This document shows positions 16,471 to 24,704 of a stretch of 46,603 nt of DNA, in pieces. Under the pieces are notes generated by a model. It saw only the letters and a program-made list of their open reading frames with translations, did no database searches and had not been told where the DNA came from. Positions within the stretch are counted from its first letter, which is position 1, and every line of letters begins with the position of its first letter. The position numbers and the translations under genes were made by a program. Origin of the DNA: CAZPBO01 sp964584815 (GTDB lineage Bacteria > Planctomycetota > SKW154); contig CAZPBO010000009.1 of assembly GCA_964584815.1 (NCBI GenBank), positions 1 to 46,603 on the forward strand. Reading direction: 5' to 3'.

Positions 16471-17050
16471 GTGGCTTCTGCGCAAAAGGGCGGACACATA
16501 TCTGCCTTTTGGGATATTGGTGGTTGTCTGGCTGTGGCCACGGCGGGATGAATGGGCAATTGTGATGTATGCGGCGGGAGGAGCGGTGCTTCTTGTGGGC
16601 GGGTTCCTACGGTTCTGGTCCAACCGTTACTGCGGTAAACGGATAGGACACGGCGCAAAGCCGCGACTTGCCACAACAGGTCCCTATGCTATGTGCAGAA
16701 ACCCACTATACCTCGGCAACCTGACCATAGCAACAGGCTTTCTGCTGCTGGCGCATCTCTGGTGGGCTGTTGTGCCATTCTGGCTTTGGGGACTGTGGTG
16801 CCACTCCCGCACCATAAAACGCGAGGAGGCATCGCTGGAGAAGCGCTTCGGCGAGACCTATCTTGAATATAAATCTCAAACTACGCGCTGGTTTCCCCGT
16901 ATCATCAAAGCGTTGAGAGGTAGAAAGGAGCCGCTTTACAGTTGGGGTGAGGTTCTGCGGCGCGAGGCAGGGGCAATTGCCGCCTGTGTTGTCGGTGCCG
17001 CAGTTATCGTCTTCAAAAATCTTTACATTGCTCCAAGACTTACACTTTGA
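16454..17050 (+). CDS. Membrane methyltransferase of the isoprenylcysteine carboxyl methyltransferase-like family
   Basis: Predicted 198 residues. Starts at GTG 16454 with GAGGCG upstream, inside the 3' end of kdsB. Several hydrophobic segments (about 16-30, 35-52, 85-115, 170-190) make it an integral membrane protein. The SAM-binding signature of the ICMT/PEMT-like superfamily is clear: GPYAMCRNPLYLGN (about 76-89), then EEASLEKRFGETYLEYK and the arginine/tryptophan RWFP. In bacteria such proteins methylate varied small or lipid substrates; the substrate here is unknown. An extra C-terminal transmembrane helix follows the catalytic core. Confidence 0.85.
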   Translation: MKAAIEWLLRKRADTYLPFGILVVVWLWPRRDEWAIVMYAAGGAVLLVGGFLRFWSNRYCGKRIGHGAKPRLATTGPYAMCRNPLYLGNLTIATGFLLLAHLWWAVVPFWLWGLWCHSRTIKREEASLEKRFGETYLEYKSQTTRWFPRIIKALRGRKEPLYSWGEVLRREAGAIAACVVGAAVIVFKNLYIAPRLTL

Positions 17051-17069
17051 GCGCAGTGGAGGAGAGGCG

Positions 17070-18338
17070 ATGCGTTACGGCATAGTGGTCTTGTTCGTGG
17101 CTGTTTTTGGTGTGGGACTGTGCGGGGAGAAGGTGCGGTTGGCTGTGGCGCCCTTTGACGGAGGAAACGAAGAGGCGAAAATGGCAGGGGCGGCGCTGGC
17201 GGAAACCATCACACTGACCCTACGCCAGAACGCCAAAAACGCCGTCGTCTATGACTATGAGCGCCTGTTGTGGGCGCTCAACAGAGCACTTCTGCGATAC
17301 GCCGCTCTGGATGATGCGGACAAAGCAACGCGCCTTGCAAATACCCTCGGCGCAAATTATGTCCTTGCGGGCAGAGTCGTCCGCAAAGACGGCAAAATCA
17401 AAGTCACCTGCCGCCTGTATATGTGCGCAAAAGAGACCAAGACAGCGGTCACCTTAACCAGACAAGGCGACTTTGAGGAGGTGGCAAAATATATGGTCAG
17501 CAAGGTGGCGGAGAATCTGAAACTGGAGTTGTCGTCAAAGGCACCGATTATGCCTGTGGGGAAGGAGAACATCCTGACCTACGGGAAGGTTCTGGTGTGT
17601 AAGCGCGACCCTGACAGATATGCGGAAGCGGCGGACGCGATATCGGCGCTACTGAAAGCGGGCGAGAAGGGAGCGCCGGTGCGTTTCCATTCAGGTTGGC
17701 TGCTACTGCAGCGTGCGCTGATAGCGGACAGGGAAGGCGACAGTGAAAAGGCGGCGAAGTTGGTGGGTGTGGCGAAGAAGGTCTTTGTTGCGGCGACGCG
17801 TGCGGGTGGAGCCAGAACCTATGTTGCACGGGCGTTCAACTCCCTTGGTCTTTTGGCGATGGATGCGCGTCAATGGGCGGATGCGGAGCAGCGTTTCGGT
17901 CAGGCGATAGCGACGGATGGGAAGTTAGGGGACGCGCACCGCAACATTGCCGCCGTCTACCGCAAATTGCGCCGCTACGAAAAAGCCATTAAACACCTCA
18001 AAAAAGCCGCCGAAATCGCACCAAATGACCCCGCTATTTACAACGACCTCGGCTCCACCCTGACCGATGCCGCCTGCGAACTCCTTGAGAAGAAGAAAAA
18101 GGACGAGGCGAAAAAGGAGTTGGAAAAAGCCTGTGACGCCTACAAAAAGGCGTTGGCGTTGGATGAGGAGATGGTGGAGGCGGCGGGCGGACTTGCCCTC
18201 GCGCTCGACCTGCTGGAGAAGAAGAAAGAAGCATTGAAATACTACCGTCTGTATGAGAAACTTGGAGGTGATGACGGCGACCTTCTGGACAGGTTGGACG
18301 CTCTGGAGCAGGAGTTGAAAAACAAGGAGGGCAGATGA
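17070..18338 (+). CDS. Exported TolB-N/CsgG-like and TPR protein
   Basis: Predicted 422 residues. ATG 17070 is chosen over upstream in-frame codons because GTGGAGGAGAGG lies directly before it and a signal peptide follows (about 1-18). Residues about 20-155 show the pattern of TolB N-terminal/CsgG-like periplasmic domains: VRLAVAPFDGG, then LAETITLTLRQN, ANTLGANYVLAGRVVRKDGK. Residues about 250-410 hold several TPR units (LGLLAMDARQWADAEQRF, IAAVYRKLRRYEKAIKHLKKA, ALALDLLEKKKEALKYY). Likely a periplasmic scaffold. The stop overlaps the pyrG start as ATGA. Confidence 0.8.
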   Translation: MRYGIVVLFVAVFGVGLCGEKVRLAVAPFDGGNEEAKMAGAALAETITLTLRQNAKNAVVYDYERLLWALNRALLRYAALDDADKATRLANTLGANYVLAGRVVRKDGKIKVTCRLYMCAKETKTAVTLTRQGDFEEVAKYMVSKVAENLKLELSSKAPIMPVGKENILTYGKVLVCKRDPDRYAEAADAISALLKAGEKGAPVRFHSGWLLLQRALIADREGDSEKAAKLVGVAKKVFVAATRAGGARTYVARAFNSLGLLAMDARQWADAEQRFGQAIATDGKLGDAHRNIAAVYRKLRRYEKAIKHLKKAAEIAPNDPAIYNDLGSTLTDAACELLEKKKKDEAKKELEKACDAYKKALALDEEMVEAAGGLALALDLLEKKKEALKYYRLYEKLGGDDGDLLDRLDALEQELKNKEGR

Positions 18339-19999
18339 GCAGAAAGAAGACCTGTTATGTTTTCGTAACAGGTGGTGTTGTCTCATCGCTTGGTAAGGGT
18401 TTGACATCGGCATCGGTGGCGATGCTGCTTGAGCGTCACGGTTTGAAGGTCTCAATTCAGAAGATTGACCCGTATATAAATGTTGACCCTGGAACGATGA
18501 GTCCGTTTCAGCACGGTGAGGTTTATGTGACAGAGGACGGGGCGGAAACCGACCTTGACTTGGGGCATTATGAGCGTTTCACCAATTGTCGCGTGGACAG
18601 GCGCTCAAATTTCACAACAGGCAGGGTGTATTACAATGTGATAAGGGGTGAGCGCAGGGGCAAGTATTTGGGCAAGACGGTGCAGGTGGTGCCGCACATA
18701 ACGGATGAGATAAAGAGGCTGGTGAAGCGGGCGGCGCGGGGTGCGGATGTGCTGGTTTCCGAGTTGGGCGGAACGGTGGGCGACATTGAGGGACTGCCCT
18801 TCCTTGAAGCGATTCGCCAGATGCGACTTGAGGAGCCGGGACGCGTCTTGAACATCCACATAACGCTTCTTCCACACCTTCCCACCACAGGGGAGTTGAA
18901 GACGAAACCGACACAGCATTCTGTGGGACGCTTACGGGAGATAGGAATCCAGCCTGACATTCTGATATGCCGAACATCGGTGCCGATGGGCGAGGAGGAA
19001 CGCGCAAAGATATCGCTGTTCTGCAATGTGCCGCAGGAAGCGGTCATAGAGGAACGCGATGTGGACTTTTCCATATATGAGGTTCCTGTTGAGTTGCACA
19101 AACAGCAACTTGACAGACTGGTGCTGCAGAAATTGGGGCTTAAGGCGAGGAAAGAATGCGACCTGTCGGACTGGCAAGAGATGCTGGAGGTGCTTAAGAA
19201 TCCTGAAGATACGGTGCGGATTGCGGTTGTGGGCAAATATGTGCGTTTGCGCGATTCCTACAAATCAATAAATGAGGCGTTGTGTCACGGAGGCATACAA
19301 AACGGTGTGCGGGTGGAGATAGTTTATGTGGAGTCAGAGGAGGTGGCAGGGAAAGAAGCGGCGCTGCTTGAGGATGTCCACGGTATCCTTGTGCCGGGTG
19401 GCTTTGGAGTGAGAGGAATAGAGGGCAAGATAGAGACGGTAAGATTCGCCCGCGAACATCATATACCTTTCTTCGGCATATGTCTTGGGATGCAGACGGC
19501 GGTTATAGAATTTGCGCGTAATGTGGTGGGGCTTAAGGATGCCGACTCGCGGGAGTTCAACGAAACAACACCTCATCCTGTGATTGACTATATGCCGAAG
19601 CACTTAAAACTGATGCGCCGACGGGGAATGGGCGGCACGATGCGTCTTGGCGCTTACGACTGCCGCATTAAGGAAGGAACAAAAGCGTATCAGGCTTACA
19701 GAACCGACCTTGTCAGAGAACGCCACCGCCATCGCCTTGAGGTCAATCCCCGCTACACCGCCTTGCTTGAAGAATACGGACTCGCAATTTCAGGCATCAA
19801 TCCCCAGACAGGGCTGGCTGAAATCGTTGAACTGGCAGGGCATCCGTGGTTTGTGGGCGTGCAGTTCCACCCGGAATTCAAGTCAAAGCCGCTGAAGGCA
19901 CATCCGCTGTTCGCCGCTTTTGTCCGCGCAGCCCTTGACTACAAATACCGACTTCTCACGCAGTTCTCCTCTGGCACAGCCGCAAAGGAGCGGTTATAA
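18335..19999 (+). CDS. pyrG: CTP synthase
   Basis: Predicted 554 residues, normal length. It converts UTP to CTP using ATP and glutamine, in the cytoplasm. The synthetase half (1-270) starts VFVTGGVVSSLGKGLTSAS with the P-loop-like motif and continues KIDPYINVDPGTM and HGEVYVTEDGAETDLDLGHYERF. The glutaminase half carries the nucleophile Cys383 in FFGICLGMQ and the His-Glu pair in VGVQFHPEF (about residue 512). It is coupled to the preceding gene by ATGA overlap. It feeds CTP both to nucleic acids and to the KdsB reaction encoded just upstream. Confidence 0.98.
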   Translation: MSRKKTCYVFVTGGVVSSLGKGLTSASVAMLLERHGLKVSIQKIDPYINVDPGTMSPFQHGEVYVTEDGAETDLDLGHYERFTNCRVDRRSNFTTGRVYYNVIRGERRGKYLGKTVQVVPHITDEIKRLVKRAARGADVLVSELGGTVGDIEGLPFLEAIRQMRLEEPGRVLNIHITLLPHLPTTGELKTKPTQHSVGRLREIGIQPDILICRTSVPMGEEERAKISLFCNVPQEAVIEERDVDFSIYEVPVELHKQQLDRLVLQKLGLKARKECDLSDWQEMLEVLKNPEDTVRIAVVGKYVRLRDSYKSINEALCHGGIQNGVRVEIVYVESEEVAGKEAALLEDVHGILVPGGFGVRGIEGKIETVRFAREHHIPFFGICLGMQTAVIEFARNVVGLKDADSREFNETTPHPVIDYMPKHLKLMRRRGMGGTMRLGAYDCRIKEGTKAYQAYRTDLVRERHRHRLEVNPRYTALLEEYGLAISGINPQTGLAEIVELAGHPWFVGVQFHPEFKSKPLKAHPLFAAFVRAALDYKYRLLTQFSSGTAAKERL

Positions 20000-20029
20000 T
20001 ATAGACAGGCAGTGGCTGGAGGGTTGGTT

Positions 20030-20611
20030 ATGTTGCGCTTTGTTTTGGTCATTGTTGCTGTGTCTTTGGCGCTTTTTGTGGCGCTCCCACAAGACGATGA
20101 GGGGATGAGTGATGAGGAGTTCCGCGAGTTTATAATCAACTTGATACAGCAGATGATAAAGGAGGAGGCGTCAAAGCCACCGATAATTGACCCTGACTGT
20201 GATGCGCAGGTTGTGGAGCGCTATCTCCGCCTTATGCGCACATTGACGGTTAGTGTAGAGTTTGAGGGGACGACGCTGGATGAGGCGGCGGACTTTGTGC
20301 GCAATGTCAGCGGTCTGAATGTCTATGTTTCAAAGGACGCACGCGAACTTGCTCAAGGAAAAACCATCAACCTGCGCCTCAAAGATGTGCGCCTCAAAAA
20401 TCTACTTGTGCTTATGCTCAAGACGCTGGATGAGGAGTTGACCTTCGGCATAAAGTGCAATGTCTTATACATAGGCACAAAGGAGGAGTTGATAGAGGAA
20501 CAGCCGCTCTTCATTGACATATACTTCATAGGTGACATTCTGTATCAGCCGCCGGACTATGAGGCACCGGATATTGCGCTGCCTGCAGGTGATGAGGAGT
20601 TGAACCGCTAA
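20030..20611 (+). CDS. Small secreted protein with secretin/TonB-type (STN) short N-terminal domain
   Basis: Predicted 193 residues. ATG 20030 is preceded by GGAGGG; an earlier in-frame GTG at 20012 is less likely. A signal peptide covers about 1-18. The core (about 72-150) has the STN/secretin-N pattern: VSVEFEGTTLDEAADFVRN, VSGLNVYVSKDA, INLRLKDVRLKNLLVLMLK, and CNVLYIGTKEEL. The protein ends soon after, with an acidic PDYEAPDIAL tail, so no secretin barrel or N1-N3 repeats are present. It could be a stand-alone partner of a secretion or pilus channel. The stop overlaps the stop of the convergent zinc-ribbon gene by 4 bases. Confidence 0.75.
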   Translation: MLRFVLVIVAVSLALFVALPQDDEGMSDEEFREFIINLIQQMIKEEASKPPIIDPDCDAQVVERYLRLMRTLTVSVEFEGTTLDEAADFVRNVSGLNVYVSKDARELAQGKTINLRLKDVRLKNLLVLMLKTLDEELTFGIKCNVLYIGTKEELIEEQPLFIDIYFIGDILYQPPDYEAPDIALPAGDEELNR

Positions 20612-21354
20612 CCGCCTTCGGTGGGGTGTTCTTCTTCAGGGATGTAAAGGATGCGGCTGCAGTAGCGGCAGAAAACGAGTCTGTCACCGCGGCGGATTTC
20701 AACTATATCCTGAAGTGTGACCTGCATCTGACATCCACGGCACACCTGCTGCACAGGGTCTACCTCCGCCAAAGGTGAGCCACCAACCTTTTTTCGCACC
20801 CGTTCATAACGCTCAAGAACATGCGGTGGCACCATCTCCGCCACCTGACGACGCTTTTCCATCACAAACGCCTCGTTCCTCTTTATCTTCTCCAACTCCT
20901 TTTCTATCTCGGCATTACAGGCTTTCAGGTGCGCCTCCGCATCCTCAACCGCATCCTCAAATCTCCCCACCTCCGCATCCATCTTCTCCTCTTCATCCAA
21001 CACACCCAGCGCCTCGTCTTCCATATGCGAGATTTTCTCCTGCAGTTTCTGCTCCTCCTCTTTTAAGAGGCGGAACTCCTCATTGGTCTTTGCATTAAGC
21101 AGCCTTTCGCGCACCTGTTTCAGTTCGGTCTCTATCTGCTTCATCTCGTGCTCAATGTGATATGCGCGTTTGGCTTTCTCCTTTTTCTGCCTTTTTGCGT
21201 CCTCAAGTTTGGCTTTTGCTTGGTTGAGTTGTTGTTGGGCGGCGGCGAGTTTTTCTTTCTGCTCTTGTCGGCGGCGGTTCAACTCATCCAACTCGGCGTC
21301 AATCTTAGCGAGGTCAAGAAGGGCTTCAAGCAACGCCCGCCCCGCCCGCACCAT
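20608..21354 (-). CDS. Coiled-coil zinc-ribbon protein (DUF164/CT398-like)
   Basis: Predicted 248 residues. Residues about 5-180 form a long coiled coil rich in Glu, Lys and Gln. The C-terminus carries a C4 zinc ribbon: CRGC (about 204-207) and CRYC (about 228-231). This layout matches the widespread CT398/HP0958-like family; HP0958 in Helicobacter binds RpoN and flagellar mRNA, and other roles are unclear. The ATG shares one base with the rpoD stop (TGATG), so it is the third gene of dnaG-rpoD-zinc-ribbon. The link to a sigma factor is suggestive of a role in transcription, but that is inference. Confidence 0.88.
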   Translation of the reverse strand: MVRAGRALLEALLDLAKIDAELDELNRRRQEQKEKLAAAQQQLNQAKAKLEDAKRQKKEKAKRAYHIEHEMKQIETELKQVRERLLNAKTNEEFRLLKEEEQKLQEKISHMEDEALGVLDEEEKMDAEVGRFEDAVEDAEAHLKACNAEIEKELEKIKRNEAFVMEKRRQVAEMVPPHVLERYERVRKKVGGSPLAEVDPVQQVCRGCQMQVTLQDIVEIRRGDRLVFCRYCSRILYIPEEEHPTEGG

Positions 21355-22973
21355 CAGTCAATATCCTCCAAGAAACCCTCCAGCAGGCGGCTTCTTATCG
21401 GGTGTTGCAACTTCCTCACCGCTTTCGCCTCTATCTGTCTCACACGCTCTCGCGTCACCTTGAATATCCGTCCCACTTCCTCAAGCGTATAAGTGTAACC
21501 GCTGTCCAACCCGTAACGCAACTTAATTATCTCCCTCTCGCGGAAAGTCAGTGTATTGAGTGCCTGCTGGAGGTTGTCGCGCAGCATTTGCTGTGTCGCG
21601 GAAATCACAGGACTTTCTGCCGTTTCGTCTTCAACAAAGTCGCCGAAGACCGAATCATCGCCATCGCCTATGGGGCGGTCAAGACTGGCGGGATGTTTTG
21701 CCATCTTCAGTGTTCGCTCAATCTCGTTGGCTGGCACCCCCACCTCTTCCGCCAACTCCTCAACGGTTGGGATGCGACCAACACGCTGCTCAAACTCCTT
21801 CTCCGCGTTCTTTATCCGTGTCACCTGCTCCAGCACATGAACGGGGATTCGGATTATGCGGGCTTGGTCGGCTATCGCCCGTGTTATCGCCTGCCTTATC
21901 CACCAGGTCGCATAGGTTGAGAATTTATAACCCCGCCTATACTCATACTTCTCCACCGCCTTCATCAGCCCCATATTGCCTTCCTGAATCAGGTCAAGGA
22001 AGTTGAGACCGCGGTTGCGGTACTTTTTGGCGATGGAGACGACAAGGCGGAGGTTGCCGCGCGCCAAATCCTGTTTCGCCTTCTCATACTCCTTACGCCG
22101 CTTATCTGTCGTGCTTATCCGCTCCGCCAACTCCTCCTCTGTCTCCAGCGCCTCCAGCATCTGCTGCGAATAGAGTCGTTCCAGCAAGGTTATTCGCTCC
22201 TTCGGCGCATTCTCCCGCGCCTTCAACTCCTCTATCTTTTCACGGGTTGAGACCATCTCATTGTAGTGCTTACATATCTCGGAATATATGTCACGCACCA
22301 CCTTAACTTGTAGGTTCAACTCTTCAATGAGGGTTGCGGCTTTCCTTCTCGCCCGTTTCAGCGCATCACCATCCCCTTTGCTTTTCCTCATCGCAAGAAA
22401 GAGTTGCTCCATCTTGCCCACAAGGCGGTTGAGCGTGGCAAGGTGTCCTGGAAGACGGGTTGATATTGATGTTTTGCTCAACCCTTCGTGAGGATTGGTC
22501 TGGAAAACTTTGTCAAACGGTATCATCCCGCGCAGGACATTTTCAACAAGGAAGATGACCGAGCGCACAGCGACACCGCTTTGGAGGACGCGGCGGCGGA
22601 ACCGTCGGCGCGTTAAGTCTATCCGCCGCGCCAACTCCAACTCCTGCTCGCGCGTCAGAAGGGGTATCTCACCCATCTGCGTCAGATACAGACGCACAGG
22701 GTCGTTTATCTTCTCAATACCCACCGCCTCGCGTTCGGTAATAGGCGGCTCCGGCGGTTCAAACTCCCCCTCGCTCACCAACTCCACCTTCGCCTCATCC
22801 AACTCATCCAGTATCTCGTTCATCTCCTCCGGACCGCCCGCTTCATCCAGAACCAACCTCTGAATCTCGCGATACGAGACCCTGCCCTTCTCAATCAAAT
22901 CCTTCAACTCCGCCTCCTGCTCATCCACCCCACCCATCTCCTCCTCTCTAACATCGTCTTCCTCATACATCAC
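21354..22973 (-). CDS. rpoD: RNA polymerase primary sigma factor RpoD (sigma-70)
   Basis: Predicted 539 residues. It directs RNA polymerase to housekeeping promoters. Region 1.2: DPVRLYLTQMGEIPLLTREQ (about 91-110). A non-conserved region follows (about 115-290). Regions 2.1-2.4: LRLVVSIAKKYRNRGLNFLD, then KFSTYATWWIRQAITRAIAD. Region 3: IPVHVLEQVTRI and GRIPTVEELAEEVGV. Region 4.2 carries the helix-turn-helix: TLEEVGRIFKVTRERVRQIE. The acidic N-terminus (region 1.1) is short. The promoters proposed in this window (TTGACA, TATATT) fit recognition by such a sigma. It overlaps dnaG by 11 bases and the zinc-ribbon gene by 1. Confidence 0.98.
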   Translation of the reverse strand: MMYEEDDVREEEMGGVDEQEAELKDLIEKGRVSYREIQRLVLDEAGGPEEMNEILDELDEAKVELVSEGEFEPPEPPITEREAVGIEKINDPVRLYLTQMGEIPLLTREQELELARRIDLTRRRFRRRVLQSGVAVRSVIFLVENVLRGMIPFDKVFQTNPHEGLSKTSISTRLPGHLATLNRLVGKMEQLFLAMRKSKGDGDALKRARRKAATLIEELNLQVKVVRDIYSEICKHYNEMVSTREKIEELKARENAPKERITLLERLYSQQMLEALETEEELAERISTTDKRRKEYEKAKQDLARGNLRLVVSIAKKYRNRGLNFLDLIQEGNMGLMKAVEKYEYRRGYKFSTYATWWIRQAITRAIADQARIIRIPVHVLEQVTRIKNAEKEFEQRVGRIPTVEELAEEVGVPANEIERTLKMAKHPASLDRPIGDGDDSVFGDFVEDETAESPVISATQQMLRDNLQQALNTLTFREREIIKLRYGLDSGYTYTLEEVGRIFKVTRERVRQIEAKAVRKLQHPIRSRLLEGFLEDID

Positions 22974-24633
22974 TTCCGTCCCCTAACTTGTTCCCCTTTT
23001 TTATCTCTATAATCTTCTTAAGTGCTGCTACATCGCCCTCACAAGCCCTCCTTTTGGCTTCCTCAAACAGACGCCGTCGTCTCTCCTTCCTAGCATATCC
23101 TTCAACGATTTTTCGGTAGTCCTTGTTGGGCGCACCCATCTGCCTCCCTCTCTCCAGCACCGCTCTCACTTTCTCCCTCAATTCAGGTCTCTCCTCGTAT
23201 AACTCTTCAAGACTCAACCGCCCTTCATCAGCCTGCCCATATATATGCGACGCCACAGCCGCCAAAGCCTCGTCTCTGTAGGAACTTGTAGGAAACTCCT
23301 CCCTAACATAACTGGCGAGTTCGGGCTCAAAAAGCATCGCCTCAATCAGGTCCCAGTCCCTTGCGTGCTCTGGCGGCACAACTTTTGGGGGCGCCGTTTT
23401 TCGCGTTCTTCCCCGCGCCGCCGACAGCAGCGCCGATGGCAGAACACCCAGCATTCCCGCCGCCTTCTCCGCCCACACCTGACGCGACACCTCGTCCATC
23501 GCACTCAAAACCGCACCCACCCGTTCCACCGCCTTCACCCTCCCCCTCTCATCACCACCATAAAGCCCCGCTATGAATTCAACAAAACTCACCGCTTTAT
23601 CCAATGCATCCCTTACAAGACCTTCTTTTGCGCCGCTTACACAATCACACACATCCATCCCTTCAGGCAGAAGACCGATACGGACGAAAAGTCCCGCGCC
23701 AACAAGGCTGTCTATGGAACGCTCCGCTGCCTTTTTGCCCGCGCTGTCGGCATCGTAAAGAAGCACCACCTCATCAGCGTAACGGGAAAGCAGCCGCGCG
23801 TGCCCCTCCCCGAATGCCGTCCCAAGAACACCCACAAAGTTCCGCATCCCCGCCTGATGCGCCGCCATAACATCTGTGTAACCCTCTGTCACCACAACCA
23901 CACCTCCGTCAACCTTTATACGGTTGATGCCGAAAAGTATTTCGGACTTTTTGAAAAGCGGCGTTTCGGGAGTGTTTATGTATTTGGGATGGGCATCCTC
24001 CTTCAACGCACGACCGCCAAACCCCACCACAACCCCCCGTGCGTCCCTTATCGGAAACACAACCCTGTCCCGCAGAAGAGGAAGAAGCCGTTCTGCGCGT
24101 TTGACGGCGAGCCCCGCTTCAAGGAGGAGGGAATCTGCTATCCCGCGGCGACGCATAAACTTAAACAACTCATCTCCCGGGGGCGCATATCCCACCCCCC
24201 ACTCTTCAAGCGTTCTTTGGGAGAAACCGCGGCTGGTGAGGTAATCCATTGTGGTCTGCGATTTGCGCAACGCCGAACGGAAGAACTCCTCCGCCGCCTT
24301 GTTTGCCTCCACAAGCGGCTTCGTCTTCTTCCTCGGTCCACCGCCCACTTTCACCTCCACACCATAACGGCGCCCTAACTCCCGAACCGCATCCACAAAA
24401 TCCATATGATGGAACGCCATCATAAAGGAAATAATGTCCCCTGCCGCTCCGCATCCAAAACATCTGTAGTAACCCCGCTCCGACCACACATAAAATGATG
24501 GTTTTGTGTCACGGTGAAACGGACACAACCCGCCCCACGCCTTCCCCATCCGCTTCAGAGGAACCCAAGTGGAAATTAACTCCACTATGTCCACACGCCT
24601 CTTGAGTTCCGCAACACTATCCTGTATGCTCAA
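22963..24633 (-). CDS. dnaG: DNA primase
   Basis: Predicted 556 residues. DnaG makes the RNA primers for replication. The CHC2 zinc site is Cys37, His40, Cys58 and Cys61 (CPFHRDTKPSF, CFGCGAAGD). The Toprim core has Glu250 in VTEGYTDV and Asp294/Asp296 in LLYDADSAGK. Where many primases have EDPD after LP.G, this one reads EGMDVCDCVSG (about 324-334), a modest change. The C-terminal DnaB-binding part is short. The start is TTG 24633 with GGGG before it; no better ATG lies nearby. It heads the dnaG-rpoD operon under a good promoter at 24671-24698. Confidence 0.95.
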   Translation of the reverse strand: MSIQDSVAELKRRVDIVELISTWVPLKRMGKAWGGLCPFHRDTKPSFYVWSERGYYRCFGCGAAGDIISFMMAFHHMDFVDAVRELGRRYGVEVKVGGGPRKKTKPLVEANKAAEEFFRSALRKSQTTMDYLTSRGFSQRTLEEWGVGYAPPGDELFKFMRRRGIADSLLLEAGLAVKRAERLLPLLRDRVVFPIRDARGVVVGFGGRALKEDAHPKYINTPETPLFKKSEILFGINRIKVDGGVVVVTEGYTDVMAAHQAGMRNFVGVLGTAFGEGHARLLSRYADEVVLLYDADSAGKKAAERSIDSLVGAGLFVRIGLLPEGMDVCDCVSGAKEGLVRDALDKAVSFVEFIAGLYGGDERGRVKAVERVGAVLSAMDEVSRQVWAEKAAGMLGVLPSALLSAARGRTRKTAPPKVVPPEHARDWDLIEAMLFEPELASYVREEFPTSSYRDEALAAVASHIYGQADEGRLSLEELYEERPELREKVRAVLERGRQMGAPNKDYRKIVEGYARKERRRRLFEEAKRRACEGDVAALKKIIEIKKGNKLGDGSDV

Positions 24634-24670
24634 TGTGAACTGCCCCGTAAAAAGGACAAAAGGTCAAAAA

Positions 24671-24698
24671 AATATACAACACAAATTGGATTTGTCAA
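24671..24698 (-). promoter_or_regulatory. Sigma-70-type promoter of dnaG-rpoD-zinc ribbon operon
   Basis: On the minus strand a perfect TTGACA (24693-24698), a 16-base spacer and TATATT (24671-24676) precede the TTG start of dnaG by about 38 bases. The promoter lies in the 71-base gap to the divergent gene at 24705. Confidence 0.7.
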
Positions 24699-24704
24699 GT
24701 TACG

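Noticed and set aside
19995..20000. Perfect TATAAT at the end of pyrG as promoter of the STN gene
   Set aside because: No acceptable -35 at 15-19 bases; may be chance, since the stop codon context is AT rich.
23245..24378. 377-codon open frame on the plus strand opposite dnaG
   Set aside because: It is antisense to a clear primase with all motifs, is rich in Arg, His and Pro as expected of a shadow frame, and has no family motif.
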